From Xenorhabdus thuongxuanensis (GTDB lineage: Bacteria > Pseudomonadota > Gammaproteobacteria > Enterobacterales > Enterobacteriaceae): DNA of 64,000 nt. The notes under the pieces are model-generated. The model made no database searches. It was given only the letters and a program-made list of their open reading frames with translations, and was not told where the DNA came from. The stretch spans positions 4,515 to 68,514 of the forward strand of contig NZ_MKGR01000017.1 in NCBI RefSeq assembly GCF_001908095.1, in the 5' to 3' direction. How positions within the stretch are numbered: position 1 is the stretch's first letter; each line of letters starts with the position of its first letter. The translations under genes were made by a program, and so were the position numbers. Of this stretch, positions 22,426 to 32,209 are shown piece by piece.

Positions 22426-23817
22426 TTAAAATGAGCCGAATAACGAACCGAGAATAATAACCACAACGAGTCCCAGAAGTCCGGCTAATACGGTAACCAT
22501 GAAAATATCGAGGTAGGAGCGTTTATGGGTTAATCCGCAGATCGCCAGTAATGAAATTACTGCGCCGTTGTGGGGTAATGTATCCAATCCACCTGAAGCC
22601 ATTGCAGCAACACGATGGAGTAATTCAGGAGAGATCCCTGATGCTTCAGCCAGTTGTAGAAAATGTTGCCCCATCATGCTTAGTGCGATACTCAGACCTC
22701 CAGAGGCTGACCCCGTCGATCCTACCAACATGCTGATCACAATAGATTCTGAAATCAAAGCATTACTGGCTGATATGTTAAGCAGAAAATTGCTTATCAC
22801 TGAAAATGCAGCTAAAGAAGCGATAACAGCCCCATAACCTACCTCTGAGGCAGTATTAAAAATGGGAAGTAAAGAACCCATTGTGCCTTTGTTCAGCGTC
22901 TCTTTTAGGTTTTTCCAGCGTGTCCAATTAAGTGTAATGATGCTCAGGCAGGAGATAACTAATGCTCCAATAATTGCCCATAATCCTAAAACGCTATTGA
23001 GTTTTGTTTTTCCATATTTGGCTTCTGATAAATATTCGGTATTTATCAGGGGAATCAGTTTGCTAAAAAGATAGTTGCAGACAATGACCAAAATAATTGG
23101 CAATAATGCCTTCCATAAAGAAGGTAATTGGTGCTCTTCATGAATATTTTTCTCTGGCATATGATAGTCTTCCCCATAGCTTTCGGCTGCCATTTTGGCT
23201 TTGCGTACCCGATAGCTTAACCAGCCATAACCAGTAGCAACCATAACAACAGAGCCAATCAGCCCCAGGCCTGGTGCGGAAAATGCATTAGTACCGAAAA
23301 AGGGCATTGGGATCATATTTTGAATTGCCGGTGTGCCAGGCAGAGCGGTCATCGTGAAACTTAATGAACCTAGAGAGATAGCACCGGGAATCAACCTCTT
23401 AGGAATATTGGCAGTATAGAAAATAGCGGCTGCGATAGGAAAAACGGCAAAACCAACAACGAAAAGAGAAACACCACCATAAGTGAGAATGCTGCAAGTG
23501 ATCACAACAGCAAGCAACGCATTATTTCCATTCAATTTTTGCACTAAAGAATGGGCAATAGATTGTGCAGAGCCTGAGTCTTCCATCAATTTGCCAAATA
23601 CAGCACCGAGTAGAAATAATGGGAAATATTTCACCACATAGTCACCCAAGCCACTCATAAATATCTGTGTATAGACACCAAATAGTTGTGATACCTCCCC
23701 ATTAAACAATACAGCAAACAAAGCAAGTATGGGGGCGAGTAGCAGTACACTGACTCCTTTATAGGCGAAATACATCATCATTAGTAATGAAAGAATAATC
23801 CCGATGATGCTGAACAT
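22426..23817 (-). CDS. GntP-family carboxylate permease
   Basis: 463-aa inner-membrane transporter with ~12 hydrophobic segments, typical of the GntP/GluP family that imports gluconate and other hydroxy-acids with protons. Recognisable stretches are FPLFLLGAVFGKLMEDSGSA, near the N-terminus, and ASGGLDTLPHNGAVISLLAI near the C-terminus. GGAGAAA precedes the ATG. First gene of the transporter-ADH-MmsA set, giving a self-contained uptake and oxidation pathway for a hydroxy-carboxylate. Confidence 0.88.
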   Translation of the reverse strand: MFSIIGIILSLLMMMYFAYKGVSVLLLAPILALFAVLFNGEVSQLFGVYTQIFMSGLGDYVVKYFPLFLLGAVFGKLMEDSGSAQSIAHSLVQKLNGNNALLAVVITCSILTYGGVSLFVVGFAVFPIAAAIFYTANIPKRLIPGAISLGSLSFTMTALPGTPAIQNMIPMPFFGTNAFSAPGLGLIGSVVMVATGYGWLSYRVRKAKMAAESYGEDYHMPEKNIHEEHQLPSLWKALLPIILVIVCNYLFSKLIPLINTEYLSEAKYGKTKLNSVLGLWAIIGALVISCLSIITLNWTRWKNLKETLNKGTMGSLLPIFNTASEVGYGAVIASLAAFSVISNFLLNISASNALISESIVISMLVGSTGSASGGLSIALSMMGQHFLQLAEASGISPELLHRVAAMASGGLDTLPHNGAVISLLAICGLTHKRSYLDIFMVTVLAGLLGLVVVIILGSLFGSF

Positions 23818-24141
23818 AACTATTTCTCCGATACAAAATAATGAGAATCGAGAATTGTTTTTGCGGGTATTAAATCAACAATTTATTTATTTTTATCATT
23901 AGGTGATAAGATTTGTATTAATAAATGATAATAAACATCAATCGAATGTCGAAGGAAATGAAAGGAAAAAACGAAGTGATCACAAGTTTTTTAAAAAAAT
24001 GTTAATTAAACGTGATCTCTCTCGCAATTGTCTAATGCAGGATATTTTACGGTCCAGTGGAGTTATCACGAGGAGGAATTTTGCCAAACAGGAATGAATC
24101 CTATCCATTAAAATTTAGGGCTAAAGACAGGGATTGGGATA
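23818..24141. promoter_or_regulatory. Promoter region of the GntP-ADH-MmsA cluster
   Basis: About 325 AT-rich bases upstream of the permease gene. A 64-codon plus-strand frame here (23903-24097) has no recognisable features and is not called. Control sites for the IclR regulator would be expected here but I could not identify a convincing palindrome. Confidence 0.35.
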
Positions 24142-24170
24142 CAAAAAAAGCCTGAACAGACATTCAGGCT
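24142..24170 (-). terminator. Terminator of tRNA-Ser copy 2 (distal)
   Basis: 7-bp stem AGCCTGA (24149-24155) with TCAGGCT (24164-24170), followed on the minus strand by a run of seven T. It stops the transcript of the distal tRNA-Ser gene. Confidence 0.8.
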
Positions 24171-24183
24171 CTTTTATAGAGTA

Positions 24184-24273
24184 TGGCGGTGAGGGAGGGA
24201 TTCGAACCCTCGATACGTTTTCACGTATACACACTTTCCAGGCGTGCTCCTTCAGCCTCTCGGACACCTCACC
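24184..24273 (-). tRNA. tRNA-Ser(GGA), distal copy
   Basis: 90 nt including an encoded CCA end. Anticodon loop reads CTGGAAA with anticodon GGA (reads UCC/UCU). The long variable arm expected of serine tRNAs (stem TACG..CGTA) and the T-arm GGTTCGAATCC are present. Sequence identical, as far as I can read, to the copy at 24404-24493. In E. coli serX also lies upstream of ghrA. Confidence 0.95.
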
Positions 24274-24361
24274 GAATTTTATTTTTTTGCATTCAATAAA
24301 AATGCGTTACTGCAATATTAATTAATAAACCTAACTCATTAGGGTTAATTTGTCAGGCATT

Positions 24362-24390
24362 AAAAAAAGCCTGAGCATTCTGTTCAGGCT
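24362..24390 (-). terminator. Terminator between the two tRNA-Ser genes
   Basis: Stem AGCCTGA (24368-24374) with TCAGGCT (24384-24390) and a T-run on the minus strand. Same stem as the terminator after the distal copy but with a different loop, so tRNA plus terminator were duplicated as a unit of ~220 bp. Confidence 0.8.
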
Positions 24391-24403
24391 CTTTCTTAGA
24401 ATA

Positions 24404-24493
24404 TGGCGGTGAGGGAGGGATTCGAACCCTCGATACGTTTTCACGTATACACACTTTCCAGGCGTGCTCCTTCAGCCTCTCGGACACCTCACC
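24404..24493 (-). tRNA. tRNA-Ser(GGA), promoter-proximal copy
   Basis: Second tandem copy, 90 nt with encoded CCA, anticodon GGA. Preceded by a strong stringent-type promoter (24547-24575) and followed by its own terminator. The distal copy must then depend on read-through or on a weaker promoter of its own. Confidence 0.95.
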
Positions 24494-24825
24494 ACATTTT
24501 AGTATTGCAGTGATTTCTTTTGAGTTCGTCGCTGCAACGGGGCGCTACTATAGGGAAAAGCAGGGCAGGCGTCAACAAGCTTGTGACGATTTTTTTCAGG
24601 CTTTTTGACCGATTAGACAAATAAAAAACAATTTGTGTGGTTGGTAGCCAATTACGGGAATTAATTACGGGAATAGAAAAGTGCTTTTTTGTTGCAACGA
24701 ATCATGGCAAATTTGTTAACCAGATAACATTATCAATATTTTCATTCCTGTCTTCCTAATTGGAGGCTTGCAACCTTTCAGCAATAAGTTAACCCTATTA
24801 GAAAAACAAAAAGGAATGAGATTTT
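24494..24825. promoter_or_regulatory. Intergenic region between tRNA-Ser and ghrA
   Basis: About 330 bases without a gene. The left part carries the tRNA promoter; the rest is AT-rich and must include the ghrA promoter, which I could not pinpoint. Confidence 0.4.
24547..24575 (-). promoter_or_regulatory. Sigma-70 promoter of tRNA-Ser, stringent type
   Basis: On the minus strand TTGACG (24570-24575), a 17-bp spacer, then TATAGT (24547-24552), followed by the GC-rich discriminator AGCGCCCC. This combination is typical of stable-RNA promoters under (p)ppGpp control. The transcript would start about 45 bases before the mature tRNA. Confidence 0.75.
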
Positions 24826-25773
24826 ATGAACATCATTTTTTTTCACTCTCCCTCTAATTTTAATTCTGATAAATGGATTCAGGGAATACAATCCAGGCTA
24901 CCTGAGGCTAATGTCCGACAATGGGTTAGTGGTGATAATGCTCCTGCTGATTATGCTTTAGTTTGGTTGCCTCCTTATGAAATGTTAGCTAATCGTCAGG
25001 ATATCAAAGGGATATTTTCACTTGGGGCGGGTGTGGATGCTATCCTTAAACAAGAATTAGAAAATCCAGGGACGTTACCTAAAGGGGTTCCGCTAATACG
25101 TCTTGAAGATACGGGTATGGCTCGGCAAATGCAGGAATATGCGATTTCCTCGGTTTTATACTATTTCCGCCGTATGGATGAATATAAACAATATCAAGAA
25201 CAGCGTTTTTGGAACCCCATGCCTGCCCATAATCGAAAAGAGTTTGTTATTGGTGTCTTGGGGGCAGGAGTTTTAGGGCGTAGCGTTATTGAAAAATTGA
25301 AAGAATTTGATTTCAATATTCGCTGCTGGAGCCGAACGCCAAAACAAATTGATCATGTTGAGAATTTTTATGGGAAAGCGCAGCTAGGTGATTTTCTTTC
25401 TGAATGTAAAGTATTGATTAATATCCTGCCAGATACGCCAGAAACTCGTGGTATTTTAAATCTTTCATTATTCAAACAGTTAAAATCTGGCTCATATGTG
25501 ATCAACATTGCACGGGGCGCCCAATTGGTAGAGCAAGATTTGCTGATAGCCATTGATAAAGGTTATGTCGCTGGCGCGATCCTTGATGTATTTGTTGAAG
25601 AACCACTATCAAATTTTCACCCTTTCTGGACTCACCCACGCATTAATATCACTCCACATATCGCGGCCAAGACTATTCCTGATGAAGCTATGGATATGAT
25701 TTGTGACAATATCCGGCGAATGGAAAAAGGTGAATCGCCCATCGGGCTTGTTGATATAAGCCTTGGTTATTGA
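24826..25773 (+). CDS. ghrA: Glyoxylate/hydroxypyruvate reductase A
   Basis: NADPH-dependent D-2-hydroxyacid dehydrogenase that reduces glyoxylate and hydroxypyruvate. 315 aa (E. coli 312). Rossmann motif GVLGAGVLGRSV, catalytic Arg in NIARGAQLVEQD, Glu in LDVFVEEPL and His in ITPHIAAKT. It sits next to tRNA-Ser as in E. coli. AAAGGAATGAG upstream is an acceptable ribosome site. Confidence 0.95.
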   Translation: MNIIFFHSPSNFNSDKWIQGIQSRLPEANVRQWVSGDNAPADYALVWLPPYEMLANRQDIKGIFSLGAGVDAILKQELENPGTLPKGVPLIRLEDTGMARQMQEYAISSVLYYFRRMDEYKQYQEQRFWNPMPAHNRKEFVIGVLGAGVLGRSVIEKLKEFDFNIRCWSRTPKQIDHVENFYGKAQLGDFLSECKVLINILPDTPETRGILNLSLFKQLKSGSYVINIARGAQLVEQDLLIAIDKGYVAGAILDVFVEEPLSNFHPFWTHPRINITPHIAAKTIPDEAMDMICDNIRRMEKGESPIGLVDISLGY

Positions 25774-25857
25774 CAAGTCGCTTTACAGCAAGGCAAACGA
25801 TTAGAGACAATAACAGATATACACTATTTAGGTAAGTTATTGGGAGTGGATTAAGTT

Positions 25858-26400
25858 ATGAACGAATTTTCTATTGTTTGCCGCATATTGGGAACATTGT
25901 TTAACCGAACACCACAAGATCCTGTTTTGCAACCTGTAATTATCATGATTGCTGAGGGAAAATTGAAACAATTGTGGCCTCTGGATCAGGATGAGTTATT
26001 GGATAGGCTACAAAAAAACAGTGAATTATCGGTGATTGAAGCTGATTATCATGCCTTGTTTACTGGAGAATCTGCGGGCGTTGCAGTCTGCCGCTCTGAT
26101 TATACTGATAAGGATGAAAGTGAAGTGCGCCAATTTTTGGTGGAACGAGGTATGCCTTTGCCTGATACCTCCGCTGATCAATTTGGCTCCTTATTGTTGG
26201 CTGCGTCATGGTTGGAAGATCAAGCCGCAGAAGATGAAGTTCAGGCCCAGATTACGCTGTTTGATGAATATTTGTTGCCTTGGTGCGGGCAATTTCTTGG
26301 TAAAGTTGAATCTCATGCGACTAGCGGTTTTTATCGAACTTTAGCGATTATTACCCGAGAAGCATTACAAGCGTTACGCGAAGAGCTGGAATTAGAGTGA
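25858..26400 (+). CDS. ycdY: TorD/DmsD-family chaperone YcdY
   Basis: All-helical TorD-family redox-enzyme maturation protein, 180 aa. In E. coli YcdY assists zinc loading of the phosphatase YcdX, encoded between ghrA and ycdY; here ycdX is missing from that position, so YcdY either serves a ycdX copy elsewhere or another client. Recognised from the overall pattern (EADYHALFTGE, DQFGSLLLAASWLED, FDEYLLPWCGQF) and gene order. Confidence 0.88.
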   Translation: MNEFSIVCRILGTLFNRTPQDPVLQPVIIMIAEGKLKQLWPLDQDELLDRLQKNSELSVIEADYHALFTGESAGVAVCRSDYTDKDESEVRQFLVERGMPLPDTSADQFGSLLLAASWLEDQAAEDEVQAQITLFDEYLLPWCGQFLGKVESHATSGFYRTLAIITREALQALREELELE

Positions 26401-26447
26401 TAATCTATAATTATGTAGACAATTCAATCGGTAAATAGTGAACCATA

Positions 26448-26482
26448 AGTAATGGTAGCTTATTTAATAAACTGCCATTACT
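26448..26482. terminator. Bidirectional hairpin between ycdY and yceB
   Basis: Stem AGTAATGG.. (from 26448) pairing with ..CCATTACT (to 26482), with a TATTTAATAA loop; ATTTTATC follows on the plus strand. It separates convergent genes. Confidence 0.5.
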
Positions 26483-26501
26483 ATTTTATCGATAATAAAA
26501 G

Positions 26502-27065
26502 TTATTTATCAACCAAATCAATAACCAATTTACCGGGTTGAATTTTTAATCCTTTGGCTAATTTTAAAGCGATGGCTTCAGGCTTGCTTTTCTCTGGATT
26601 TAAAACATAAACCGGATGAGCATCAAAAAACTCACTTAAAGAAGTATTCAAATAAGGGAGCAAGGTTTTAATTGGTGTGGCGATTTTTTCTGGTGTGGTT
26701 TGGTAGTCTACGATCTCTAATTCTTTAATGAAAATAGCGCCTTTTCCCACATTAAATATCGGCTTAGCCCTAATAGTCAGTTTCATATCAGATTGAACCG
26801 TTCCCAGCAAGGTTACTAATTGAATCTTTGCCAGAGTCGTTAATTCAATTTTTTCTGGATCTTGGCGGCCGATCTGACTGGTTAAATCTCCCAGTGTGAT
26901 ATTGGCTTTAGTCGCACCTGGCAGGCTAATTTGCTTTTGATAATAAACACTTTTTAATAAATAATCATTCAGCAAACCTTCGTTGATACTGACTTCCTTG
27001 AATTGATCACAGCCGCTGATTAGTCCTGCCAATACCAATACAGTCCCTAAGAAAAACCTTCTCAT
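26502..27065 (-). CDS. yceB: DUF1439 lipoprotein YceB
   Basis: 187-aa lipoprotein with signal peptide MRRFFLGTVLVLAG and lipobox LISGC. The DUF1439 domain fills the rest. E. coli YceB is an outer-membrane-associated lipoprotein with a tubular lipid-binding-like fold and no firm function. Position next to mdtH and rimJ agrees with E. coli. Probably its own unit, 80 bases after mdtH. Confidence 0.9.
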   Translation of the reverse strand: MRRFFLGTVLVLAGLISGCDQFKEVSINEGLLNDYLLKSVYYQKQISLPGATKANITLGDLTSQIGRQDPEKIELTTLAKIQLVTLLGTVQSDMKLTIRAKPIFNVGKGAIFIKELEIVDYQTTPEKIATPIKTLLPYLNTSLSEFFDAHPVYVLNPEKSKPEAIALKLAKGLKIQPGKLVIDLVDK

Positions 27066-27147
27066 TGTTGTCTCCTTTTGTTTTCAATGAGCAGATCTTA
27101 CACTATTTACTGCTTACTACTTGTTATTTAATTAGCTCATCACATAA

Positions 27148-28353
27148 TTAATGCTTGTTAATAATGATAGGTTCAATTTTCTTCTGGTTGAATTGATGAT
27201 GCAGGGCATAAATAGTCATTAAACCTACCAATCCCAGCAGTATCCACGGTAATTGCGGTATATTTAAAGCGTGGCCTGCATCATAGAGCCATCCACCACC
27301 GGTATAGCCCAATGCGCCTCCTAATGCCAGCCCCAGACGACTGAATCCCATGTAACTACCACGAGCTCGTGGATCAGCCAGTGAAGCACTCAGTGTTTCG
27401 CGTGCCGGCTCTGCGGTTACCATGCCCAGATAGAACAAACAAATCAGGCCAAATATGAGATGCAGTTGATTGACCCAACCTATTGGAAACATGCAAAGAC
27501 TCATTAAAAACAAACCTGCTATCAAGCGTTGCTCCTGCCGAAAATATTTCTCACTCCAGCGTGCGATAGGATAGAGCAGTGTCAGGGAGATCGTAGCTTC
27601 AATGGCATACATCCACTTAACGGCGGTAGCTGTACCAGAAATTTCATGGATCACGATTGGAAACATCAACATAACTTGCACTGATAAGACAAAATAACCG
27701 GCTAATGTCAGTACGTAGTAAAAGAACCGACGATCTTTAACCACACGTCTCATACCCTCCTTGATTGGTGTACGAACTGTTGAGATACGGTATGCGGGCA
27801 GAAACAAAGCGTTAAATAGAGCGGCCAGTACAAAAATTGTTGCACCAATCCAGCAGACAATATTGAAATTATATTGTAGCAACCAGCTTCCTATTAGCGC
27901 GCCAATGACGGCACCCGCACTGTCCTGCATCAATAAAAGTGAATAGAAGCGGTTACGTTCATGGGGGCGGGTTAATTTTATGACCAACGCAGCCCTTGGC
28001 GGATCAAATAGTGTCCCGCCCAATCCAGATAAAATACAGGAAAGGAGTAATACCCAGGGCTCAAATGCCACCGCCATCAAGGCAAAACCCAGAGCGCGCA
28101 GTAACATGCCTGTGACAATCATGGGTTTGGCACCGAATCTATCCGCTATAGCACCACCAAAGATACCCAGTCCTTGTTGTACCAGTTGGCGCAGACCGAG
28201 TGCGAAACCGACAATAACGGCTGCCCAGCCAAGTTGTTCGACGAAACGAATTGAAATCAAGGGAAAAACAACAAAAAATCCTAAAACAACTAATAGATTA
28301 TCAAATAAAAGAAAATATTTACCCAAGCTACGCGCTTGTGAAACTAATGACAT
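27148..28353 (-). CDS. mdtH: MFS multidrug efflux transporter MdtH
   Basis: 401-aa 12-helix major-facilitator antiporter, drug:H+ type. Close match to E. coli MdtH along its length: start [36 protein letters not shown] (MFS A-motif region) and [19 protein letters not shown]. Divergent from rimJ, as in E. coli. Confidence 0.95.
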   Translation of the reverse strand: MSLVSQARSLGKYFLLFDNLLVVLGFFVVFPLISIRFVEQLGWAAVIVGFALGLRQLVQQGLGIFGGAIADRFGAKPMIVTGMLLRALGFALMAVAFEPWVLLLSCILSGLGGTLFDPPRAALVIKLTRPHERNRFYSLLLMQDSAGAVIGALIGSWLLQYNFNIVCWIGATIFVLAALFNALFLPAYRISTVRTPIKEGMRRVVKDRRFFYYVLTLAGYFVLSVQVMLMFPIVIHEISGTATAVKWMYAIEATISLTLLYPIARWSEKYFRQEQRLIAGLFLMSLCMFPIGWVNQLHLIFGLICLFYLGMVTAEPARETLSASLADPRARGSYMGFSRLGLALGGALGYTGGGWLYDAGHALNIPQLPWILLGLVGLMTIYALHHQFNQKKIEPIIINKH

Positions 28354-28532
28354 TTTGCACCATTGAAATAATATGAAATGATAAATGTGAATATTTTGTT
28401 ATTTTGGACTTAATTTAAGTATTAAGGTAGAGGAGATATAGATGATATTTTTTTATCGTCGGTTGATGATTAAAAATGTTGTAAGCGCTAAATTACTTAA
28501 CGAATTTTCCAAGATAAATATCAGGAGAAGAC

Positions 28533-29120
28533 ATGTTTGGTTATCGTTCTACATCTCCCAAGATTCGCTTTATTACGAATAGGATGGTTGTTCGTGTGGT
28601 GTATGAACGGGATGCCTATAGATTGGCTGAATATTATGCAGAAAATAAAAATTTTCTTAAGCCATGGGAACCGACAAGGGATGGTAGTTTTTATCAACCT
28701 TCTGGATGGACAAATAGGCTGAGTTATATTGCAGAATTACAGCGGCAGGGATCTGCATTTAATTTCTTGTTATTAGATCCTAATGAAAATGAAGTGATGG
28801 GGGTTGCTAATTTCACTAATGTTGTACGGGGAGCATTTTATTCCTGTTATCTTGGTTATTCTTTGGGCGAAAAATGGCAAGGACAAGGGTTAATGTATGA
28901 AGCATTGCAACCAGCAATCCGTTATATGCAACGCCACCAGAAAATGCACCGTATTATGGCTAATTATATGCCACATAATCAGCGTAGTGGAAATTTACTT
29001 AAAAAGTTAGGTTTTGAACGAGAAGGTTATGCCAGAAATTATTTAATGATTGACGGAGTTTGGCAGGATCATGTGCTGACATCATTGATTGATAATTCAT
29101 GGGGTAATGTGAATTCATAA
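28533..29120 (+). CDS. rimJ: Ribosomal protein S5 alanine N-acetyltransferase
   Basis: GNAT-family acetyltransferase for the N-terminus of ribosomal protein S5. 195 aa (E. coli 194). The acetyl-CoA region [18 protein letters not shown] and the [20 protein letters not shown] stretch are typical. Its stop codon overlaps the 3-prime end of the convergent kinase gene by six bases, so there is no room for a terminator between them. Confidence 0.95.
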   Translation: MFGYRSTSPKIRFITNRMVVRVVYERDAYRLAEYYAENKNFLKPWEPTRDGSFYQPSGWTNRLSYIAELQRQGSAFNFLLLDPNENEVMGVANFTNVVRGAFYSCYLGYSLGEKWQGQGLMYEALQPAIRYMQRHQKMHRIMANYMPHNQRSGNLLKKLGFEREGYARNYLMIDGVWQDHVLTSLIDNSWGNVNS

Positions 29121-30068
29121 ATTTGTTGGGGTTTGCGTCAGAGGTGCAGGTTGTGTAGATGTTGTTGAAAAAATTGCAATGAATTCGGATATAGATAGTG
29201 GTCGGCCGGAAGGATTTAGTGCCAGGGCAGAGTCAATCGCATGCAGAAATGGCAAGGAGTATCCTGCTGGACGTAGTTTGACCAGAGGCTGATAATTATC
29301 TTCAAGATTGCGCACAATGCTGACCGGAGGTGATTTACCCACAATCAAGGTATAGAGTACTGCCCCCAACGCATAAAGATCTGTCCAGGGCCCTTGTTGG
29401 TTCTCTTCATTGGCAGCGTATTGTTCAACAGGGGTAAAGCCAGATCGGATGGTTATTTCTGTATCATCAGACAAACATGTTGTTGTTTGGCGGGTAGAGC
29501 CTAAATCCAGCAATATGGGGGATTGATTCTCTTGGATAAAAATATTGTCCAAGGAAATATCGTAATGTAAATAATTTCTTTGATGGAGCGTATCAAGTGC
29601 ACCTAACAAGGAAAACAATATCTGGTGAAGCCAATTTTCATTGATGAAATGTGGATATTTTATCCTCAATTTATTTAATGTCATCCCCTTATAAAGGGAA
29701 GTTGCTATATATGCTGTGCAGTTTTGTTGCCAAAAACGCAGAAAGCGGGGAAGACAAGGGTGTTCGAAACAGGACATCAAATGGGCTTCACGAATAAAGT
29801 TTTGTAATCCAGAATAAAATCGTTTTTCTAACTTTTTTCCTCGTAAGTTGAGTTTCATATTTTGACTGCGTGTCGCAAAAGAGTGAGGCGTATATTCTTT
29901 GATAGCAATAGATTGCTTGAGATGATGATCCCAAACACGATACACAATACTGCCCTTGCTTTTGCCAATGATTTCTTCGATTTCATATTCATTGAGGCAG
30001 TATCCAATTGGAAGAGGGTAGGTAAAGCCAATGTTGTCATTGATATGTGTTCTACGAAAATTTTGCAA
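29115..30068 (-). CDS. Serine/threonine protein kinase (non-RD)
   Basis: A 317-aa single-domain Hanks-type kinase. Visible motifs: a degenerate glycine loop ([12 protein letters not shown]), the ATP lysine in AIKEY, the alpha-C glutamate in REAHL, the catalytic loop [10 protein letters not shown] (HRD became HYD), DLG in place of [12 protein letters not shown] in the activation segment and [11 protein letters not shown]. Catalytic D and N are kept, so it may be active without activation-loop control by an arginine. No transmembrane or sensor domain; the tail is Thr/Pro-rich. The start is a TTG at 30068 with AGAGGT upstream. No phosphatase or FHA gene is adjacent. In E. coli yceH and mviM occupy this position, so it looks like an acquired gene. 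Partner unknown. Confidence 0.85.
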   Translation of the reverse strand: MQNFRRTHINDNIGFTYPLPIGYCLNEYEIEEIIGKSKGSIVYRVWDHHLKQSIAIKEYTPHSFATRSQNMKLNLRGKKLEKRFYSGLQNFIREAHLMSCFEHPCLPRFLRFWQQNCTAYIATSLYKGMTLNKLRIKYPHFINENWLHQILFSLLGALDTLHQRNYLHYDISLDNIFIQENQSPILLDLGSTRQTTTCLSDDTEITIRSGFTPVEQYAANEENQQGPWTDLYALGAVLYTLIVGKSPPVSIVRNLEDNYQPLVKLRPAGYSLPFLHAIDSALALNPSGRPLSISEFIAIFSTTSTQPAPLTQTPTNL

Positions 30069-30572
30069 ATGAATGACCTCTTGGTTATTTCTGGATGGTA
30101 AGGAATAACGAGTAATCGTCCCAATAGGACAGCAGGAAACACATTCAATAATGGCTAATGCAACGCAATATTGAGATTCTCTGGCTCTGGGAGAGAGTCC
30201 TATAGTTGCATAGTGAGCAGTTCAATATCGACATTGGATGGCAGAATAATATATGAGTTAAGCATAATGTTTATTATTTGTAATCTGTGGATGCAACTCT
30301 GTTTATGAAACATATAAGTTTTCTAAGGCATAGGGTGTTGAGGGACGGAATGTACCTGATAGAATATGCTCGAAGATTTTGATTAACATTTTGTGCTTAA
30401 AAAAGAAACACCCCATGAAATTATTTGATTGTCTGTAGGTTGTTTAACAATCCTTTCTGGCCTTGAAATGAATGGGACTGATTAATATTCAATAATATTA
30501 TCTTGATTTCTTTGACCTAATCGCTTTACATCTTTTGTGTTTATTTCATAAAAATTAATCTTAGAAAATACC
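30069..30572. other. Intergenic region between kinase and murJ
   Basis: About 500 AT-rich bases with no gene I can support and no recognisable remnant of yceH or mviM. It should contain promoters for the kinase and for murJ. Confidence 0.4.
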
Positions 30573-32108
30573 ATGAACTTACTGAAATCGCTGGCAGCGG
30601 TCAGCTCAATGACGATGTTCTCCCGTGTTCTGGGCTTTATTCGTGATGCCATCATTGCTCGTATATTTGGTGCGGGTGTGGCGACAGATGCTTTTTTTGT
30701 TGCCTTCAAACTCCCTAACTTACTGCGTCGTATTTTTGCTGAGGGCGCTTTTTCACAAGCGTTTGTTCCTATACTTGCTGAGTATAAGAGTCAACAGGGG
30801 GATGAAGCGACACGCACTTTTATTGCCTATATATCAGGGATGTTGACGCTGATTTTGGCGATAGTCACAGTAATCGGGGTGATTACCGCCCCTTGGATCA
30901 TCTATATAACGGCACCGGGTTTTACAGATACACCGGATAAGTTCACCTTAACCCGTGATCTACTCAGAATTACGTTCCCCTACATTTTTTTGATATCTCT
31001 GGCTTCCTTAGTAGGAGCAGTTCTCAATACGTGGAATCGTTTTTCTGTACCTGCCTTTGCACCCACATTGCTTAATATCAGTATGATTGTTTTTTCGCTG
31101 TTTGTGGCACCTTACTGTAATCCCCCTGTGATGGCATTAGGTTGGGCAGTGATTGCTGGTGGTATTTTGCAATTGGTTTATCAGCTTCCTCACCTGAAAA
31201 AAATAGGCATGCTGGTATTGCCACGAATTTCCTTCCGTGACAGTAGCGTATGGCGGGTTATTCGTCAGATGGGACCTGCTATTTTGGGGGTTTCAGTCAG
31301 TCAAATTTCTTTGATTATCAACACTATTTTTGCTTCATTTCTCGTTTCTGGCTCGGTTTCGTGGATGTATTATGCCGATCGTTTAATGGAATTACCTTCG
31401 GGAGTGTTGGGGGTGGCATTAGGCACAATCCTTCTGCCTTCACTGGCAAAAAGTTTTTCCAATGGGGATCACCAGGAATATAGAAAATTAATGGATTGGG
31501 GATTGCGCCTTTGCTTTTTGTTGGCTTTACCTTGTGCGGTAGCGTTGGGCATTCTGGCAGAGCCTTTAACCGTGTCACTCTTTCAATACGGTAATTTTTC
31601 TGCCTTTGATGCAGAAATGACACAACGTGCATTAATTGCGTACTGCTTTGGCCTAATGGGATTGATTGTTGTTAAAGTTCTTGCTCCTGGTTTTTACTCT
31701 CGTCAGGATATTAAAACTCCCGTCAAAATTGCGATTGCAACTCTGATTTTGACTCAATTAATGAACCTTGCTTTTATTGGCCCATTGAAACATGCGGGGT
31801 TGGCGCTTTCTATTGGTTTAGCTGCTTGCTTCAATGCCAGTATGCTTTATTGGCAATTGCGTAAGCGTGAGATTTTTAAGCCGTTGGCAGGATGGGGGCT
31901 ATTTCTATTGAAGTTGGCGGTGGCAATTGCAGTCATGGTTGGAGTGTTACTGACAATATTGTGGTTTATGCCTGCCTGGGAACAGGGCAATATGGTATTG
32001 CGCCTGTCACGGTTGATGGGGGTTGTGATTGCGGGTGCGGGTAGTTATTTTGCTGCACTGGCTTTGATGGGATTCCGATTGAAGGATTTTTCTCATCGAG
32101 GATTATAG
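30573..32108 (+). CDS. murJ: Lipid II flippase MurJ
   Basis: 14-helix MOP-superfamily flippase that moves lipid II across the inner membrane for peptidoglycan synthesis. 511 aa, the same as E. coli MurJ. N-terminal [20 protein letters not shown] and [18 protein letters not shown] are hallmarks. Followed by a bidirectional hairpin before the convergent argS. Confidence 0.97.
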   Translation: MNLLKSLAAVSSMTMFSRVLGFIRDAIIARIFGAGVATDAFFVAFKLPNLLRRIFAEGAFSQAFVPILAEYKSQQGDEATRTFIAYISGMLTLILAIVTVIGVITAPWIIYITAPGFTDTPDKFTLTRDLLRITFPYIFLISLASLVGAVLNTWNRFSVPAFAPTLLNISMIVFSLFVAPYCNPPVMALGWAVIAGGILQLVYQLPHLKKIGMLVLPRISFRDSSVWRVIRQMGPAILGVSVSQISLIINTIFASFLVSGSVSWMYYADRLMELPSGVLGVALGTILLPSLAKSFSNGDHQEYRKLMDWGLRLCFLLALPCAVALGILAEPLTVSLFQYGNFSAFDAEMTQRALIAYCFGLMGLIVVKVLAPGFYSRQDIKTPVKIAIATLILTQLMNLAFIGPLKHAGLALSIGLAACFNASMLYWQLRKREIFKPLAGWGLFLLKLAVAIAVMVGVLLTILWFMPAWEQGNMVLRLSRLMGVVIAGAGSYFAALALMGFRLKDFSHRGL

Positions 32109-32140
32109 TAACTGATGAGTTAATTCCGTTTTTATTAAAT

Positions 32141-32167
32141 GACCGCCCAATAAATGATTGGGCGGTC
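32141..32167. terminator. Bidirectional terminator between murJ and argS
   Basis: Perfect 11-bp stem (32141-32151 with 32157-32167) and 5-nt loop between the stop codons of convergent genes. T-tracts are imperfect on either side. Confidence 0.6.
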
Positions 32168-32209
32168 TGAAACTGACAGACCAAATCATGCCAGTTTGGA
32201 ACAAGCTGA

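Noticed and set aside
23903-24097. 64-codon plus-strand frame before the tRNA genes
   Set aside because: No homology pattern recognised and it sits in the likely promoter of the GntP permease.
24134-24325. 63-codon plus-strand frame across tRNA-Ser
   Set aside because: It reads through a tRNA gene on the opposite strand; a common artefact of tRNA antisense frames.
24142-24493. tRNA-Ser duplication as the attachment site of a genomic island
   Set aside because: Both copies are full length with terminators, no integrase is nearby, and flanking genes keep the E. coli order.
29855-30148. 97-codon frame as a possible remnant of mviM or yceH
   Set aside because: Out-of-frame overlap with the kinase gene and no resemblance to either protein.
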